A stretch of DNA of 64,000 nt from Dichetophora obliterata. Its lineage: Eukaryota > Arthropoda > Insecta > Diptera > Sciomyzidae. The position numbers and the translations under genes are program-made. Positions within the stretch are counted from its first letter, which is position 1. Every line of letters begins with the position of its first letter. The notes beneath the pieces are model-generated. The model saw nothing but the letters and a program-made list of their open reading frames with translations, was not told the DNA's origin and did not search any database. The stretch spans positions 300,775,908-300,839,907 of the forward strand of contig OY986435.1 in NCBI GenBank assembly GCA_963920525.1, written 5' to 3'. Of the stretch, positions 35,601 to 45,504 are shown one piece after another.

Positions 35601-38600
35601 ACTTTAATAAATTTATAAAAAGAAAATGAGTCTCACATACTTTTTGCTTGTTTCTACGCTCTCCTTCATGTTCTCTGTGAGCAGTTTTGCCACACGTGTA
35701 AGATTAATATTCTCTGTACGTAAAGTTTCGTTTTCCTCTTCCAGATGGTGTTGCTGTAAGAAGTGTAACAATTTAACCGTAAGTATAAAAAAATATCACA
35801 TGACAAGAAAATAATAAAAAGAGCCCAACATTTTCAAGCAGTTCAGAGATTTTCTCATTGGCCTCGTATAACTGCAATTCTACGGCATTCATGGAATTCT
35901 TTACTGCTAAGAACTCGTCTACTAGGCGCTCAACTAGCTCACTGGATATAGTAGCTGCTGCTGTTGTTGCCTCTATATCTATGAGGCTTTCCATTTCATT
36001 GCTGTTCAGTGTGGGTAAAATTTTGAGCAATTTATTCTTGAGTCCAACAGAGTCTACCATAACCGTTGTGGACAAAACTGCTGCTGAGTGCTTCTGCTGT
36101 TGCAGTTCTGTGGACAAGCTGAAATACAAAAATATTGTCAGAAGCTGTTTGGGAATACTTTCAGTAATTTAATTCTGATTTACACGCCTATTATGGATTT
36201 TCATACGATACAAGATAGACGCTTGCAAGCGTCTCGTAAAAATCACGCTTTCGTATACTATTGTGAATGACACTGATTTTTGTTTAAATTTTGCAGTGAA
36301 GTAATTTCAAAAAAGTAATTTCAAGTTATCATAGTTGAAAAATAATATACTTAAACATGTTTTTGACGACATCCACATTGCGTTTTATAATATTAGTAGA
36401 GAAAGCGATGAGATACGCATAGAGGCTATGGAAAGAACGCAGTTGAGAAATGCTTCCAAAATGCGTTTTCTTCTATTAAAGTAGCAAGACGCACCAGTTG
36501 TGTTTTTGAGCTGACAACTCCTGGCCTGAAAAAATCGTATCGATTTTGTTTAAATCCTGTTCAAAAAATTAAATAAATTAAATAAATAAATAAATAAAAA
36601 AAATAATTTTTATTACTTTAATACTACTTACATATTTCGATTATGTGACGTCACATGGCCCTTAGCAAGCGCACTATCAAAACGCTTCCAACGATATCTC
36701 ATTTGTCAAATTACGATAAGTAGTTTAGAAGTTAGGGCTTATTTTACCTTCTGTCCTCTAGAGGGCGCTATATTCAATGTTATGTGAAGTCACATAGCCT
36801 ATAACCAGCGCACGGTGAAAACGCTTCTAACGATACCTCATTTGTCAAATTATGATTAGCAGTGTAGAAGTTAGGGGTTTAGTTGACTTTTTGTCCTCTA
36901 GAGGGCGCTATATTAAACTTTATATGACGTTACATACAGCCCTATCGGGAATAATTTTTCACGCGGAATCGAAAAAGGGAGCTTTCTTGTTTAAGATAAA
37001 TCTTAAGATTATTTTAAAGATTTTTAATACAAATTTGTTGATAAATCGTTGATGAACAAATTTGCATTAAAAATTTTCAAAATGTTCTTCAGCCTTATCT
37101 TAAAAATGATAACTCCCTTTTTCTATTCCGCGTGAAAATTTATTCCCGATAGTGCTGATAACTTTTCTTCATCGGACAATCAAAACGCTTCTAACGATAC
37201 CTCATTTGCTAATGTCACTAAAAAATTTTTTGCTCATGACTTTATGTCCACTAGAGGGCGCTATATTAAATTAAATGTGACGTCACATAGCCATTAGCCA
37301 GAAGACTATAAAAACGCTTCCAACGATACCTCATTTGTTGTCATCAAAATTATGATAAGTAGTTTAGAATTGAGAGTATTAGAATTGAGTGGAACATATG
37401 AACATACAGACATACCGGTCAAACACATATACCTCTCCTTTTGCTTCGCCGTAGTCGGGTATCCGCCGGATTCCACAATCAGCATGACTATGTCAATTAA
37501 GGATGAGAAAACAAAAAATTTGCATTTCTTAATTGGATAACCCAAACATCAAGGTAGGTAAGAGCGCGTTTCTTAATTTAAGGCCAACATATGTACGAAA
37601 TGCCACATAATGTTTGCGTATGTAGTTATCATGGAAACTTTAATTTTCTGTCATGTTCACTTCGCGATTTCGTGCCAAACGTGATAGATTTATCATCGAA
37701 AACTTCTTGGAAAGAATGGCAAACGTTAGCTAATAGATCCCAAGTTACAATTGTCCTAGGAACTGTAAATGAACTTTTGAATGAACTTAACGAGCCAACT
37801 CCCAAATTTCAGAAACATGTTTATGTAAAAAATTAACAAGCTAAATACTTTAAGACAAAAATAGTAAAATCTACTTTTTCTGAAATTGTCCTACAAGTGG
37901 ACTTCGCTGAGAATTCTCTCTATTCACACGTTGAACGTGGGTAAACGAAGGTCAGGAAAAGTCTTCATATACAGGGTCCGCCATCTAAGGTTTTTTTTCA
38001 ACTAGTGCTTATTTCGTGAATGGTAACACTTAGCTCATGTCTGATTTGACAGATAATTAGTTTTATCCTTCCGCTGAACGAATATGGTTGTGTATACGTT
38101 TGAACAACGCTGGGAAATATTGCGACATTACTTTGAAAATCATGGTAATGTTGCAGAATGTGTGCGAAAATTGCGTATGGATTTTGGAAGAAGAGAAGCA
38201 CCGTCAGCTCCGTATGTTCGTTATCTTGTGAAAAAAGTGAAAGAAACTGGCATCCTCATCGATAAACCAAAGCGTGAAAAGCCAAAAACAGTGCGTACAC
38301 CCGAGAATATTGCTGCTGTGGCAGAAAGTGTGCGTGTAGCGCCATCAACATCAATTCACCGTCGTTCTCAACAATTGAATATTTCGGAGACATCATTGAG
38401 ACGAATTTTGCATAAAGGCCTTGGTATGACGCCATACAAAGTCCAATTGGTTCAGGAGTTGAAGCCAACTGACCATCCAATGCGTTTTCGCTTCGCTAAG
38501 TGGACCTGCGATCGACTTACAGAAGATGCCGATTTTGCCAAAAAAATCATCTTTTCAGATGAAGCTCATTTTGATCTTCACAGAAAACCCGCACGCATAC

Positions 38601-41600
38601 ATTGAAAAGCCGCTGCACCCAAAACGAGTCACTGTTTGGTGCGGATTTTGGTCCAGAGGCATAAGTGGGCCATTTTTCTTCGAAAATGAGCAAGGAGTGG
38701 CCGTTACTGTCAATGCCGATCGTTATCGGGCCATGTTGAACGAATTTTTGTTCACAAAAACTGAAGAGGAGGATATTGGCAACATTTGGTTTCAACAAGA
38801 CGGCGCTACGTGCTACACAGCCGAAGCTACACTCGATGTTTTGCGCTCTGTTTTTGAAGATCGCATTATCAGCCGCAGAGCTGATGTCGTTTGGCCACCT
38901 CGGAGCTGCGATTTGACACTGTTGGACTATTATTTGTGGGGTGCCTTCAAAGATAAGTGTTACGCCGATAAGCCAGAGACAATTGACGCTTTAAAGGACA
39001 ATATTCGTGAAGCCATTGGTGAAATACAGCTGCACACAATCGATAATGTGCTAAAAAATTGGACGGATCGTGTAGGCTACTGCCAGCCGAGACAGCCATT
39101 TGAATGAAATTATTTTCCATTATTAACCGGAAGGATTGTACTTTCAAATAAAAAAAAATTTGAGAAAATATCCAGTAGTTTTTTTTTTATAGAATTTAAA
39201 AAAAAGGTTATTTGGCGGACTCTTTACTATTATAAGCAATGAGCTATCGTACGATAAATATGCACTTTGGGCTTGCATGAAAAAGATTACAGAACACTTG
39301 AAATAGAAGTTTCCAACTTTAAAAATAATCATGTTTTTTCTGACGACTGGGCAGTACAATTTAAAACATGATTCAAGTTATACAGCGGCAATACTATTTT
39401 AACTCTCATAGTTATTGTCCGACCGAATATTCGGTTTCGGTTAAGGCCAGTTTCGGCCCTTTTTGTCAGTTCCGGCTAGTTTTGGTTATTCGGCCATATT
39501 GAGGCGAATAACAGAAACTAGCCGAAACTTTTGGTAAAAACTTCTTGCATCAGTCAATTAATTCAAATATAAAAATATTTACAACGCATTGTAAAAAACA
39601 AAATTATTAATTCGTCTATAATTTGATTTCTCGTGTTAACGCAAGACATTTTGGTTAATTTTATTCGTTCGATATTATCATTTTCTCTATAAGATGAAAG
39701 TGAAGAAATTACTCGACTAAAAAGGCATCATACTTTAGATTTACCATTTAGAAAATAACTATTCTAATGTTATGATACAGTAATAAAAATGAATATTTAT
39801 TTATTCATTCGGTCTACTGATATATATTTTCTATACCATTATAAAATGTCATTATACATACAATTTCATTAAATAAGGTGAAAAGAATAAGTCTAAAACG
39901 ATTTTCATTTACGTTAAAATTCAAAATGGGTGAAATATTATTACATAACCTGAACCCTTTCATTTGGCGCGTACACAGTTACGTACATCACTTTGTATGG
40001 CGCTTGAATGAAAATTTGTATCATGTAAGACTCGTTTCAATTGGAATTTTAGTTCTTTAGAGTGTTCTTTATAGATTTTTATGCACACATACAATGAAAA
40101 TACATCTAAATTTACTGACTTGTTGTCTTAATTTTCTGACATAACTTAGATCAAGCAAAAATTAATTCCGTGAACGCACTTTGAAATCCATATGTGTGAG
40201 AGAAGAAAAATGCGTATTTCATAGAAAATGTGGTTTTATAAAACATAATTATTTCAGAAATAATAATAAGTATATTTATTTAATTTTTGTAAGTTCATGT
40301 ATTTTAAATATTATGTTATGTGATTATATTGTAATTTGTAATTATTGTATATATTTTAGTGTTTTCCCTGATGATGTTTTTCAACGAAAAACGAAATATT
40401 GGAATTTAAATTTATATTAAATAAATTAAGAAAAAAAAAATCTGACCTATAGCTCGTTTAACTACCAATAGAAATAATAAAATATATCCACTTAGTCTCA
40501 AAACTTTCACGTACAAAAATTATTTACACAAATGTGTACAAACAGAGTACACATAAAAACATCTTAGGAATATAGTAAAGTCTGTGCGAAGTGTAACTGT
40601 TATTGGAGAGAAATAAAAGAGAAAACAGTTCTTATTTTAAACTAATTTTAATAAGCAGTCAAAAAAATTATTTCAAGCTATCGGACGAAATAGCGTAAAG
40701 GTAAATCGTGTACTATGATCAAAAATCTTGTCATATAATCATATAAGTCCTCACCAGCTTTGGTTTCAAGTCTTGTACTTGCAAAATACTAAAGTATGGT
40801 TTTTTAATTCCCCTTTTTTACAGCTTTGGTTTAAAATTTAGTACAGGTTTGTAGTAAAATATAACAATAAAAAAAGAAATTAAAAAATAACAATCACCGC
40901 GAGATCAGTTTGTAAGTTCTTTATTCTAACCACTAAGCTACTGCGCTATGCGTAAAAAGCAATAAACAAATATTTAAACCGAATCCACCATTTAAATTTA
41001 ATAAACAAAAAGTAATACAGAATTGTTTTTAAATTATAAAAAAGGTAAAAAACGCTGTTATATTTCTTTTGTACTTAAATTTAACCAAAAAGCTAAAAGG
41101 AAGGCTATAATATTTCTTTGGTTTTAATTTTAGTACAGTAGAGTTTTAAATATGAGTAAATATTTTAAAAGTTTAAAATTTAAACCGAAAGGTTTGCCGC
41201 AAGATAATATTTTAGCTGGACTAAAATTTAGTCCAAGATTTTTAACCGTGTAGGTAAAATTGTCCTTAAAAAAGGATTTTGTGAACAAGAAATCCATGAT
41301 CATCTGAACGCTATGGACTCAGATTTAGAGTTTTCAGATTTTTCTGAATGTGAGGATGATTTTAAAACTTAAAAAAAAATGCGTAAAACCCAGTAGTTGA
41401 TATAATTACACCAACTCTTCAAAGATATGGAGACTTACATGATTTTGTAATGAGTGGAAATATTGCTGATACAGTACATTATGAAGTACATCGGATATTG
41501 CTCAATCTTTAACTAAATTTTGTGGTTCTGAAAATGTGCAGTTTAGTGGTGAGATGGAAAAGTACATAGTAACTGACAAAAAGAAAATTGAATTCAGAAG

Positions 41601-44600
41601 AAGGCAGTTTTTCCAGGAATATTTATGTTTGAACCAGAAGTATTGGCAAAAAATTAAGTAGAGGACGTTCTAAAATTTAGAATCTAAATAGAAGGCCATT
41701 ATCATATTTCCAAAAATATTTGCCGACTCATATTTTTAATCGAATGATCACATATACAAATGTTTATGCAGAACAGCCGGGAACAAGCATTTAAACACAC
41801 GACTCAAAACGAAATGATTCAGTTTTTTTTTTTAATCTAAAATAATATTAAAGTTGATATGCGCATTACTTTCCATTTTGCTGACTTTTTTTTTTGTGCT
41901 AGCTTGACAAAATACAAAAAGAATTGTTTAAAGTGCAAGAATTCAAAGTGTTCGGGTAGATTTTGTTTAATCTGCTGTAAGTGAAGGATACATTTCTGGT
42001 TGACGAAGGATCAAAATTGCTTTTATTAATATCATACGTAAAAAATTTCCAATATTATAAAATAAAGAAATGAACTTATATTAATTAATATTTAAGTTTT
42101 TATATTTTTATGTCATGCGATATATTTAACTAGCAATAATAGAAAACAACTGTTTTTACAATATTTATATAATCTTTCTTTAGTACTGTAAAAAATTACG
42201 CTTAAGTTGGTATGTACGCAATTGCGGATATCCTGAAAAAGAATCAAGGAGCTGCCTGAGAAATTTTGTACAGTGATTTTTGAGTTTTTATGATGTTTAT
42301 CCACTAAAAATCACTAATAACTCATTTTTAACAATATTATAAATAACTCCCAACTCAAAGGGTTAAGCTTCTTGCGACTGGCTCGTTAAATGCATAATTT
42401 GTCGCGTGCGTCGATTCTATAAATAAAGGATTTGTTCTCAGATTTCTTGTAGGTTCATAAAGTTTAAATAGGTCAGAAAGTTCAGAACGGACCATTTTGC
42501 CACTTAATAAATTATAAACAAATATTAAAGAAAAAAAAAAAACTATCTTCTAGTGATTGTAATCCCAGTATCTTACGCCTACATATGTATGATGGAATAT
42601 CACCTGACCAGCGCATTTTTTAAAATATGTATTTGGTAAACAATCTTTGTGTACTCTCAATACGTTGGGAGCTCACATTGCAATACGGATTCCAAACTAT
42701 CGAACAGTAATCAAGTCTACTACGGTCCAGAGATACGAACAAAGCTTAAAGAGACCTATGGTCAGTAAAGTCTGTTGTATTTCTTTTAATAAAGCCTATC
42801 ATGGAATACGCCTTTGAAGTTATCAAATCTATGTGGGCATTAAATTCCAATTTGGAATCAAAAATAAAACCCAAATCCTTTGTTTCATCATTACGATTGA
42901 GAAAATCATTATTTATGCAGTATTGAAATGCAATATTGTTTATGTTTATGTTTTTAGTAGAAAACAACTAAAATTCGCCAAGGTAGCATCACTGTTCGCG
43001 AACTTTACAAACGTGATTCGACTCAAACGTCAAAAACAGACGAATAGAAATATTGGTCGTATCACTGTTCGCGAGTTTAACAAATGTGATTTGACTTTAA
43101 CATCAAATATAGACGAATATAAATATTTGGTGAGTAGGCGGCGAATTAGATATTTGCATAAAAATTTAGTCATAACAATAAAGAATTAATTGAAAAAGAT
43201 TAGTAACTTGCATTCTTTTTGTTATTTTACTGCTTGTCTTTGATTTTAAACAAATTGCTGTATATTTTTAGAATGAAAAAACGAACAGTCGGCAGTTCCA
43301 CAACTGGTGCAGCTTATGATGGAGCAGGATCCTTGTGTAGCAACTAGACTAGGCTGACTAGGCAGTAGAGTTCAATTTTCTAGGACCTCCTTTACGTGAA
43401 CGAAAGGAATGACATAAGGTGAGCTCTTATTTAACACTTTATAAAAAAGTTACATACGAACTTAAATTTTAGGTTTGGCTGGACTTTAGGCTAACAAAAA
43501 AAAAATTGTCAGCAATTCGGACGGAAGCAACCGAAACTGGAGGGCCCAACAAACAGTTAAACCTTTCACCCTTGGAGCAGGACGTCGGTGTTCTACTCAA
43601 CTTGAGGCATGTTGCGGCCCTCAGTGGGCTAAGTTTTGGCGACAACACAGTCGACGCGATTGTCTCCCGCAACTGTCTACATCGTAGTCTACACAAAGTT
43701 TCAGGTTCTTCATAATCTCCAAAGAATAGATCTGTGCTGTTAATCATTTTATAATTTAGTATTTCGTTTCCTTAATATAGAAAGACCCTAACTTATTTTT
43801 TCAAAATAAATTCTTTTTACAGATTTTTCCAAAAAAAAAAAATTGCTATACAAAAAAAATTGCTGCAAAAATATTGCTACAGTATTGAATTGGTTAGTGT
43901 CTTAAATAAAAAATCCATTTCAAGAAAATTCGGACCCGCAAAATTATAATTTTTATTCAATTTTTTTCATCTCCTGTAAAGTAACAAAAAATGAGTTAGG
44001 GCCTTTCTATATTAAGGTAGCGATTTTAAGAATAAAAAAAAAAAATTTGTGACTGAAACCTAAGCGAAAATTTTTATTATTTCACTAAAGTTTAGCAGGG
44101 AAGATTAAAATTATCACAGGTGGTCAGGAACCGGAAGGTGGATTATATTTGTCTATAACACTGCACCGTAATCAGCGTAAAGTTTCCGTTTCCAAAATTT
44201 TCTCAATTTGAGGTTTGACTTTTGACGTTTCTAAGCGAATTTTTATGTTTTTTGCTTTGGCAGCACCATATCTGAGGCGAATTATTCGCAAAATTCGCCA
44301 AATGATTCGACTCGAGTGAAGCATTCGATTCGCAGACGGTGATAAAGGCATAAAGCTAGCAAATTTGCTAATTGTTATATATTTAATAGATTACAAATAA
44401 AATAATTATAATAAAAAAAATATCGGACAAGAATATTCAGCCGGTTGCAATCATATAAAATTTAACAGCTAATTCGATACGTATCGTTTCGTATTACAAT
44501 TTTTTGCCGATAAACGGCAAATGCTAACTGTCGTAATACCGCATAAGAGAATGCAAGCGTTTATCGTGTATCGTATGAATTCATAATAGAGGTGTTAGTT

Positions 44601-45052
44601 TCTTTACGGTAAAAACTTACCTATTGATTTTGTCTAAATTAATTTTATGCATTTTATCTAAAGAATTCCGCTCGCTATTCGTCTTGGCCAACTTGATTGA
44701 CAACTCTTTAATTTCTGCTTCAAACTTCTGCTGATTTACCTGAAGAGTCTCCAGTTCTTCTCGAATTTTTGCATTGTCTTCGAGTAACTCATTTTGTATT
44801 TTTTTATCTTTCGATCGGTAGAATTGAGTAAAAAATAAAAATTTTATTGCAATTGATTTACTTACGATCTTCAATTTCTAGCTTCAGTGCTTTGTTTTCC
44901 TCCTTAAGCGCAATATTATCTTCGAGTAGCGTAAATAGATCTGTTTCTGGATCCTGTTCATTGTAGTCTGGCTCACGTACGCGGCTGCGACTGCGCGTTT
45001 TGCCTTCTTGGGTTCGAAATTTAGCAACTGGAATTCTTCCTCGTCGCTCCAT
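29265..45052 (-). CDS. coiled-coil, polyproline protein, probably shootin-1-like (3' end missing)
   Basis: Six coding exons join in frame: 45052-44866, 44807-44621, 36118-35830, 35753-35641, 35566-35377 and 29685-29265 (462 residues so far, open at the last donor, phase 1). The product begins with a basic segment (MERRGRIPVAKF), then long Glu/Lys/Leu heptad-rich helices (LEEENETLRTEN, LKTLQIKLEILEEDL), then seven prolines (LPPPPPPPLPP), then a short basic tail. Coiled coils followed by a polyproline tract match the layout of shootin-1, a cytoplasmic protein linking actin flow to adhesion in vertebrate neurons. This rests on architecture, not a residue-level match. Other actin-linked coiled-coil proteins are possible. 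Introns 2 and 5 are swollen by transposons. Confidence 0.7.
29858..30162. mobile_element. 305-bp hairpin MITE, 106-bp identical arms, TA target site
   Basis: GGGCGGGTCAAWTT ends flanked by TA on both sides. Positions 29894-29999 are exactly complementary to 30044-30149, with a 44-bp loop. The left arm alone has ~24 extra bases near its end. It lies in intron 5 of the shootin-like gene. Confidence 0.85.
30924..31138. mobile_element. MITE of the AAGGGAGTTT family, copy 2
   Basis: CAGTCCAATTCTGCAGGATT pairs with the complement of the right end (CAGCCCAATTCTGAATGATT). Inner GGAGTTTTAATTTTTAAGAT is shared with copy 1. Confidence 0.7.
31139..32260. other. no gene seen, intronic AT-rich DNA
   Basis: Intron 5 sequence of the shootin-like gene with no supported element. 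Confidence 0.4.
32261..32825. mobile_element. MITE with GTCTGTTTCCGTACTCACAC ends
   Basis: Left GTCTGTTTCCGTACTCACAC-TGTG pairs with the right-end complement GTTGTGTTTCCGTGCTCTAC-ACTGTG. GCTGTTTCCGTACT recurs inside near 32718. No transposase is present. Confidence 0.62.
32833..33627 (+). mobile_element. decayed Tc1-like element
   Basis: The inverted ends CTTTGAAACTATGTACACTA-ACCAT match exactly. The transposase remnant reads MDSKQTSIEIKKLIF, EEKKRLRKFVERV, HSTVKYTIDK then a stop; after a large deletion it reads SKFNIFASNGRCFEWRKMGK, LIPKDVNKTAK. These are the Tc1 helix-turn-helix start and the DESKFN-to-WR segment. Inactive. Confidence 0.72.
33628..34464. repeat. AAGTCTTYRAAGACTT palindromic motif cluster
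   Basis: Near-perfect 16-20 bp palindromes AAGTCTTTGAAGACTT or AAAGTCTTCAAAGACTTTT occur at about 34022, 34057, 34364 and 34401. The rest is AT-rich intronic DNA without genes. Confidence 0.45.
34465..34605. mobile_element. MITE of the AAGGGAGTTT family, copy 3 (shortened)
   Basis: GGAAAAGGGAGTTTTCATTT-TTAAGATA pairs with its inverse. The right end keeps the outer CAGCCCC-type segment; the left outer part is lost and the centre is deleted. Confidence 0.6.
35377..35566 (-). CDS. shootin-like gene, coding exon 5
   Basis: Acceptor AAACATAG|A and perfect donor GAAATG|GTAAGT. It encodes MEAALIKLKQRNDELSAKA, then a Pro/Ser linker (DGQPAPSISPTTI) and EFEQIQEEAHNQN. The following intron is 5.7 kb and holds a near-perfect hairpin, MITEs and a Tc1-like relic. 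Confidence 0.73.
35641..35753 (-). CDS. shootin-like gene, coding exon 4
   Basis: A 113-nt exon between CTTCTTACAG and AAAAA|GTATGT. It encodes a heptad-rich segment QQHHLEEENETLRTE followed by RVAKLLTENMKESVE. Phase 0 enters and phase 2 leaves, matching its neighbours. Confidence 0.72.
35830..36118 (-). CDS. shootin-like gene, coding exon 3
   Basis: The acceptor TTGTATTTCAG|C completes the split AGC codon from exon 2. It encodes STELQQQKHSAAVL, VGLKNKLLKILPTL and LVERLVDEFLAVKNSM, mostly helical. The only donor keeping phase with exon 4 is AAAAT|GTTGGG, a poor match to consensus. Read-through into the 76-nt intron ends at a stop, so inefficient splicing here would truncate the protein. Confidence 0.66.
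36640..37350. repeat. ~140-bp tandem repeat with CRE and CTCF-like motifs
   Basis: Units carry ATGTGACGTCACATAGCC (TGACGTCA exact at 36646 and 37278, degenerate near 36785 and 36924), AAAACGCTTCYAACGATACC and TCCTCTAGAGGGCGCTATAT (AGAGGGCGC at 36760, 36900, 37253). The MITE at 36937-37157 interrupts the array. Confidence 0.72.
36937..37157. mobile_element. MITE of the AAGGGAGTTT family, copy 4
   Basis: CAGCCCTATCGGGAATAATT-TTTCACGCGGAAT pairs with the right-end complement CAGCACTATCGGGAATAAAT-TTTCACGCGGAAT. The inner AAAAAGGGAG and TTTAAGATAA are shared with the family. It is inserted in the ~140-bp tandem repeat. Confidence 0.72.
37591..37836 (+). pseudogene. unrecognised ORF fragment, transposon-associated
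   Basis: An 81-codon frame with CVCSYHGNFNFL, WKEWQTLANRSQV and TPKFQKHVYVKN; after a stop the frame continues QAKYFKTKIVKS and EIVLQVDFAENSLYSH. The HVYVKxxQAxYF ... VLQVDFAEN pattern looks like a conserved domain that I recall from repetitive insect ORFs, but I cannot name the family. It sits among transposons. Confidence 0.4.
37972..39224 (+). mobile_element. Tc1/mariner-superfamily element, TA target site
   Basis: CAGGGTCCGCCATCTAAGG at the left pairs with the right-end complement AAGAGTCCGCCAAATAACC, with TA at 37970-37971 and 39225-39226. It encodes one broken transposase gene on the plus strand. Confidence 0.83.
38084..39107 (+). pseudogene. transposase, disrupted by an internal deletion and frameshift
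   Basis: The first frame (38084-38605) starts MVVYTFEQRWEIL with helix-turn-helix regions and IIFSDEAHFDL, holding the first catalytic Asp. About 38578 a deletion shifts the frame into TENPHAYIEKPLHPKR, VTVWCGFWSRGISGPFFF, FQQDGATCYTAEAT (second Asp) and WPPRSCDLTLLDYYLWG (third acidic site), ending GYCQPRQPFE at 39107. The usual C-terminal extension is altered. About 36 residues lie between the second Asp and the CDL Asp. Related ORFs are common in insects. Confidence 0.83.
39225..40894. other. no gene seen
   Basis: A short cluster of TTCGG/CCGAA motifs at 39419-39525 looks like a decayed inverted repeat. The rest is AT-rich. Confidence 0.35.
40895..40952 (-). ncRNA. tRNA-like fragment, possible SINE head
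   Basis: The minus strand reads GCGCAGTAGCTTAGTGGTTAG, an A-box-like promoter (TAGCTTAGTGG), then a diverged B-box region GATCTCGCGGTGATTG, then A/T-rich sequence. No full cloverleaf forms, so it is more likely a tRNA-derived SINE remnant than a gene. Confidence 0.4.
41270..42010 (+). pseudogene. piggyBac-like transposase relic
   Basis: Short in-order matches across frames and stops: EQEIHDHLNAMDSDLEFSD and acidic SECEDDFK (N terminus), KIEFRRRQFFQE, MITYTNVYAEQPGTSI followed by THDSKRND (the TNxYAxQ block), and a cysteine-rich end LTKYKKNCLKCKNSKCSG, FCLICCK. Most of the catalytic core is deleted. Similarity is weak at each block, but the order fits. Confidence 0.5.
42360..42967 (-). pseudogene. 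3' end of a jockey-like LINE (C-terminal RT region)
   Basis: The minus strand reads DETKDLGFIFDSKLEFNAHI, ITSKAYSMIGFIKRNT, then DYCSIVWNPYCN-like sequence, then a clean frame IFVYNLLSGKMVRSELS, LYEPTRNLRTNPLF, STHATNYAFNEPVARSL ending TGA. It is 5'-truncated, stopping where a Harbinger copy begins at about 42968. Confidence 0.75.
42968..44350 (-). mobile_element. PIF/Harbinger element copy 3, left end lost
   Basis: It shares CGAATTCGCCAA, GTATCACTGTTCGCGA and GACGAATA with copy 2 and ends GCAGACGGTGATAAAGGCA at 44350 followed by TAA. The minus-strand ORF starts at 43747 (MINSTDLFFGDYEEPETLCR, LRETIAS) and soon frameshifts. A 247-bp MITE lies inside its 5' region. Confidence 0.72.
43771..44017. 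mobile_element. 247-bp MITE nested in Harbinger copy 3
   Basis: CCTTAATATAGAAAGACCCT-AACTTATTTTTT pairs with the right-end complement CCTTAATATAGAAAGGCCCT-AACTCATTTTTT. It has no ORF. Confidence 0.75.
44621..44807 (-). CDS. shootin-like gene, coding exon 2
   Basis: The acceptor GATCGAAAG|AT is weak, but it is the only AG that keeps the frame. The donor AATAG|GTAAGT is perfect. It encodes a continuous charged helix (NELLEDNAKIREELETL, IKELSIKLAKTNSERNSL). The intron before it is only 58 nt; the intron after it is 8.5 kb of transposon sequence. Confidence 0.7.
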
Positions 45053-45069
45053 ATCAAAGTGTCTTGTTT
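44866..45069 (-). CDS. shootin-like gene, first coding exon
   Basis: The acceptor CCGTTATTCAG ends at 45070, so at least one upstream, probably untranslated, exon must exist. ATG at 45052 gives MERRGRIPVAKFRTQ, an Arg-rich segment (TRSRSRVREPD), then acidic DPETDLFTLLEDN and a charged helix. The donor is ATC|GTAAGT (phase 1). Translation could instead enter from an upstream exon, since the frame is open back to the acceptor. Confidence 0.7.
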
Positions 45070-45504
45070 CTGAATAACGGAAATAAAATTGCATTTTTAT
45101 TGTGTTCGTATAAATTCATTAAATCATTAATCGATTGCTTTTGGGCCACCATTTTTATTATCAAATCAATTTAAAAATTACTCTTATGTTTCATATTTCT
45201 GACAAATATTCTGTTTTTATATACTACTATTTACTGTTTAGCATTAACGATTTGTTTTTGAAACAACTAGATCAATTTTTCGTAAAAATTTGTTTAAATG
45301 TGAAGAGCTATCAATAACAAATTGATTTTTAGCAATCTTTCGACTGCTTAATACAATATCAACACCTACTTAAAGATTACGACTACTTCTCAATATATTT
45401 CGGATCAAACAGTGAAAGTTGCATTGTGCAATTAAATTTTTCGTATAAAAGTAAAATTTATGAAAACTTGAAAGTCAACTATTTCAGTTTTTTTATAATG
45501 TGGT

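Larger units (their letters stand above)
36183..44594. mobile_element. Harbinger-like element with many nested insertions, TTA target duplication
   Basis: CACGCCTATTATGGATTTTC-ATACGATACAAGATAGACGC at 36183 matches the complement of the right end (CACCTCTATTATGAATTCAT-ACGATACACGATAAACGC) at 44594. TTA flanks both sides (36180-36182, 44595-44597). The left portion resembles the fragment at 2660-2905. The interior now holds a tandem repeat, MITEs, a mariner, a piggyBac-like relic, a LINE and another Harbinger. It fills intron 2 of the shootin-like gene. Confidence 0.72.
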
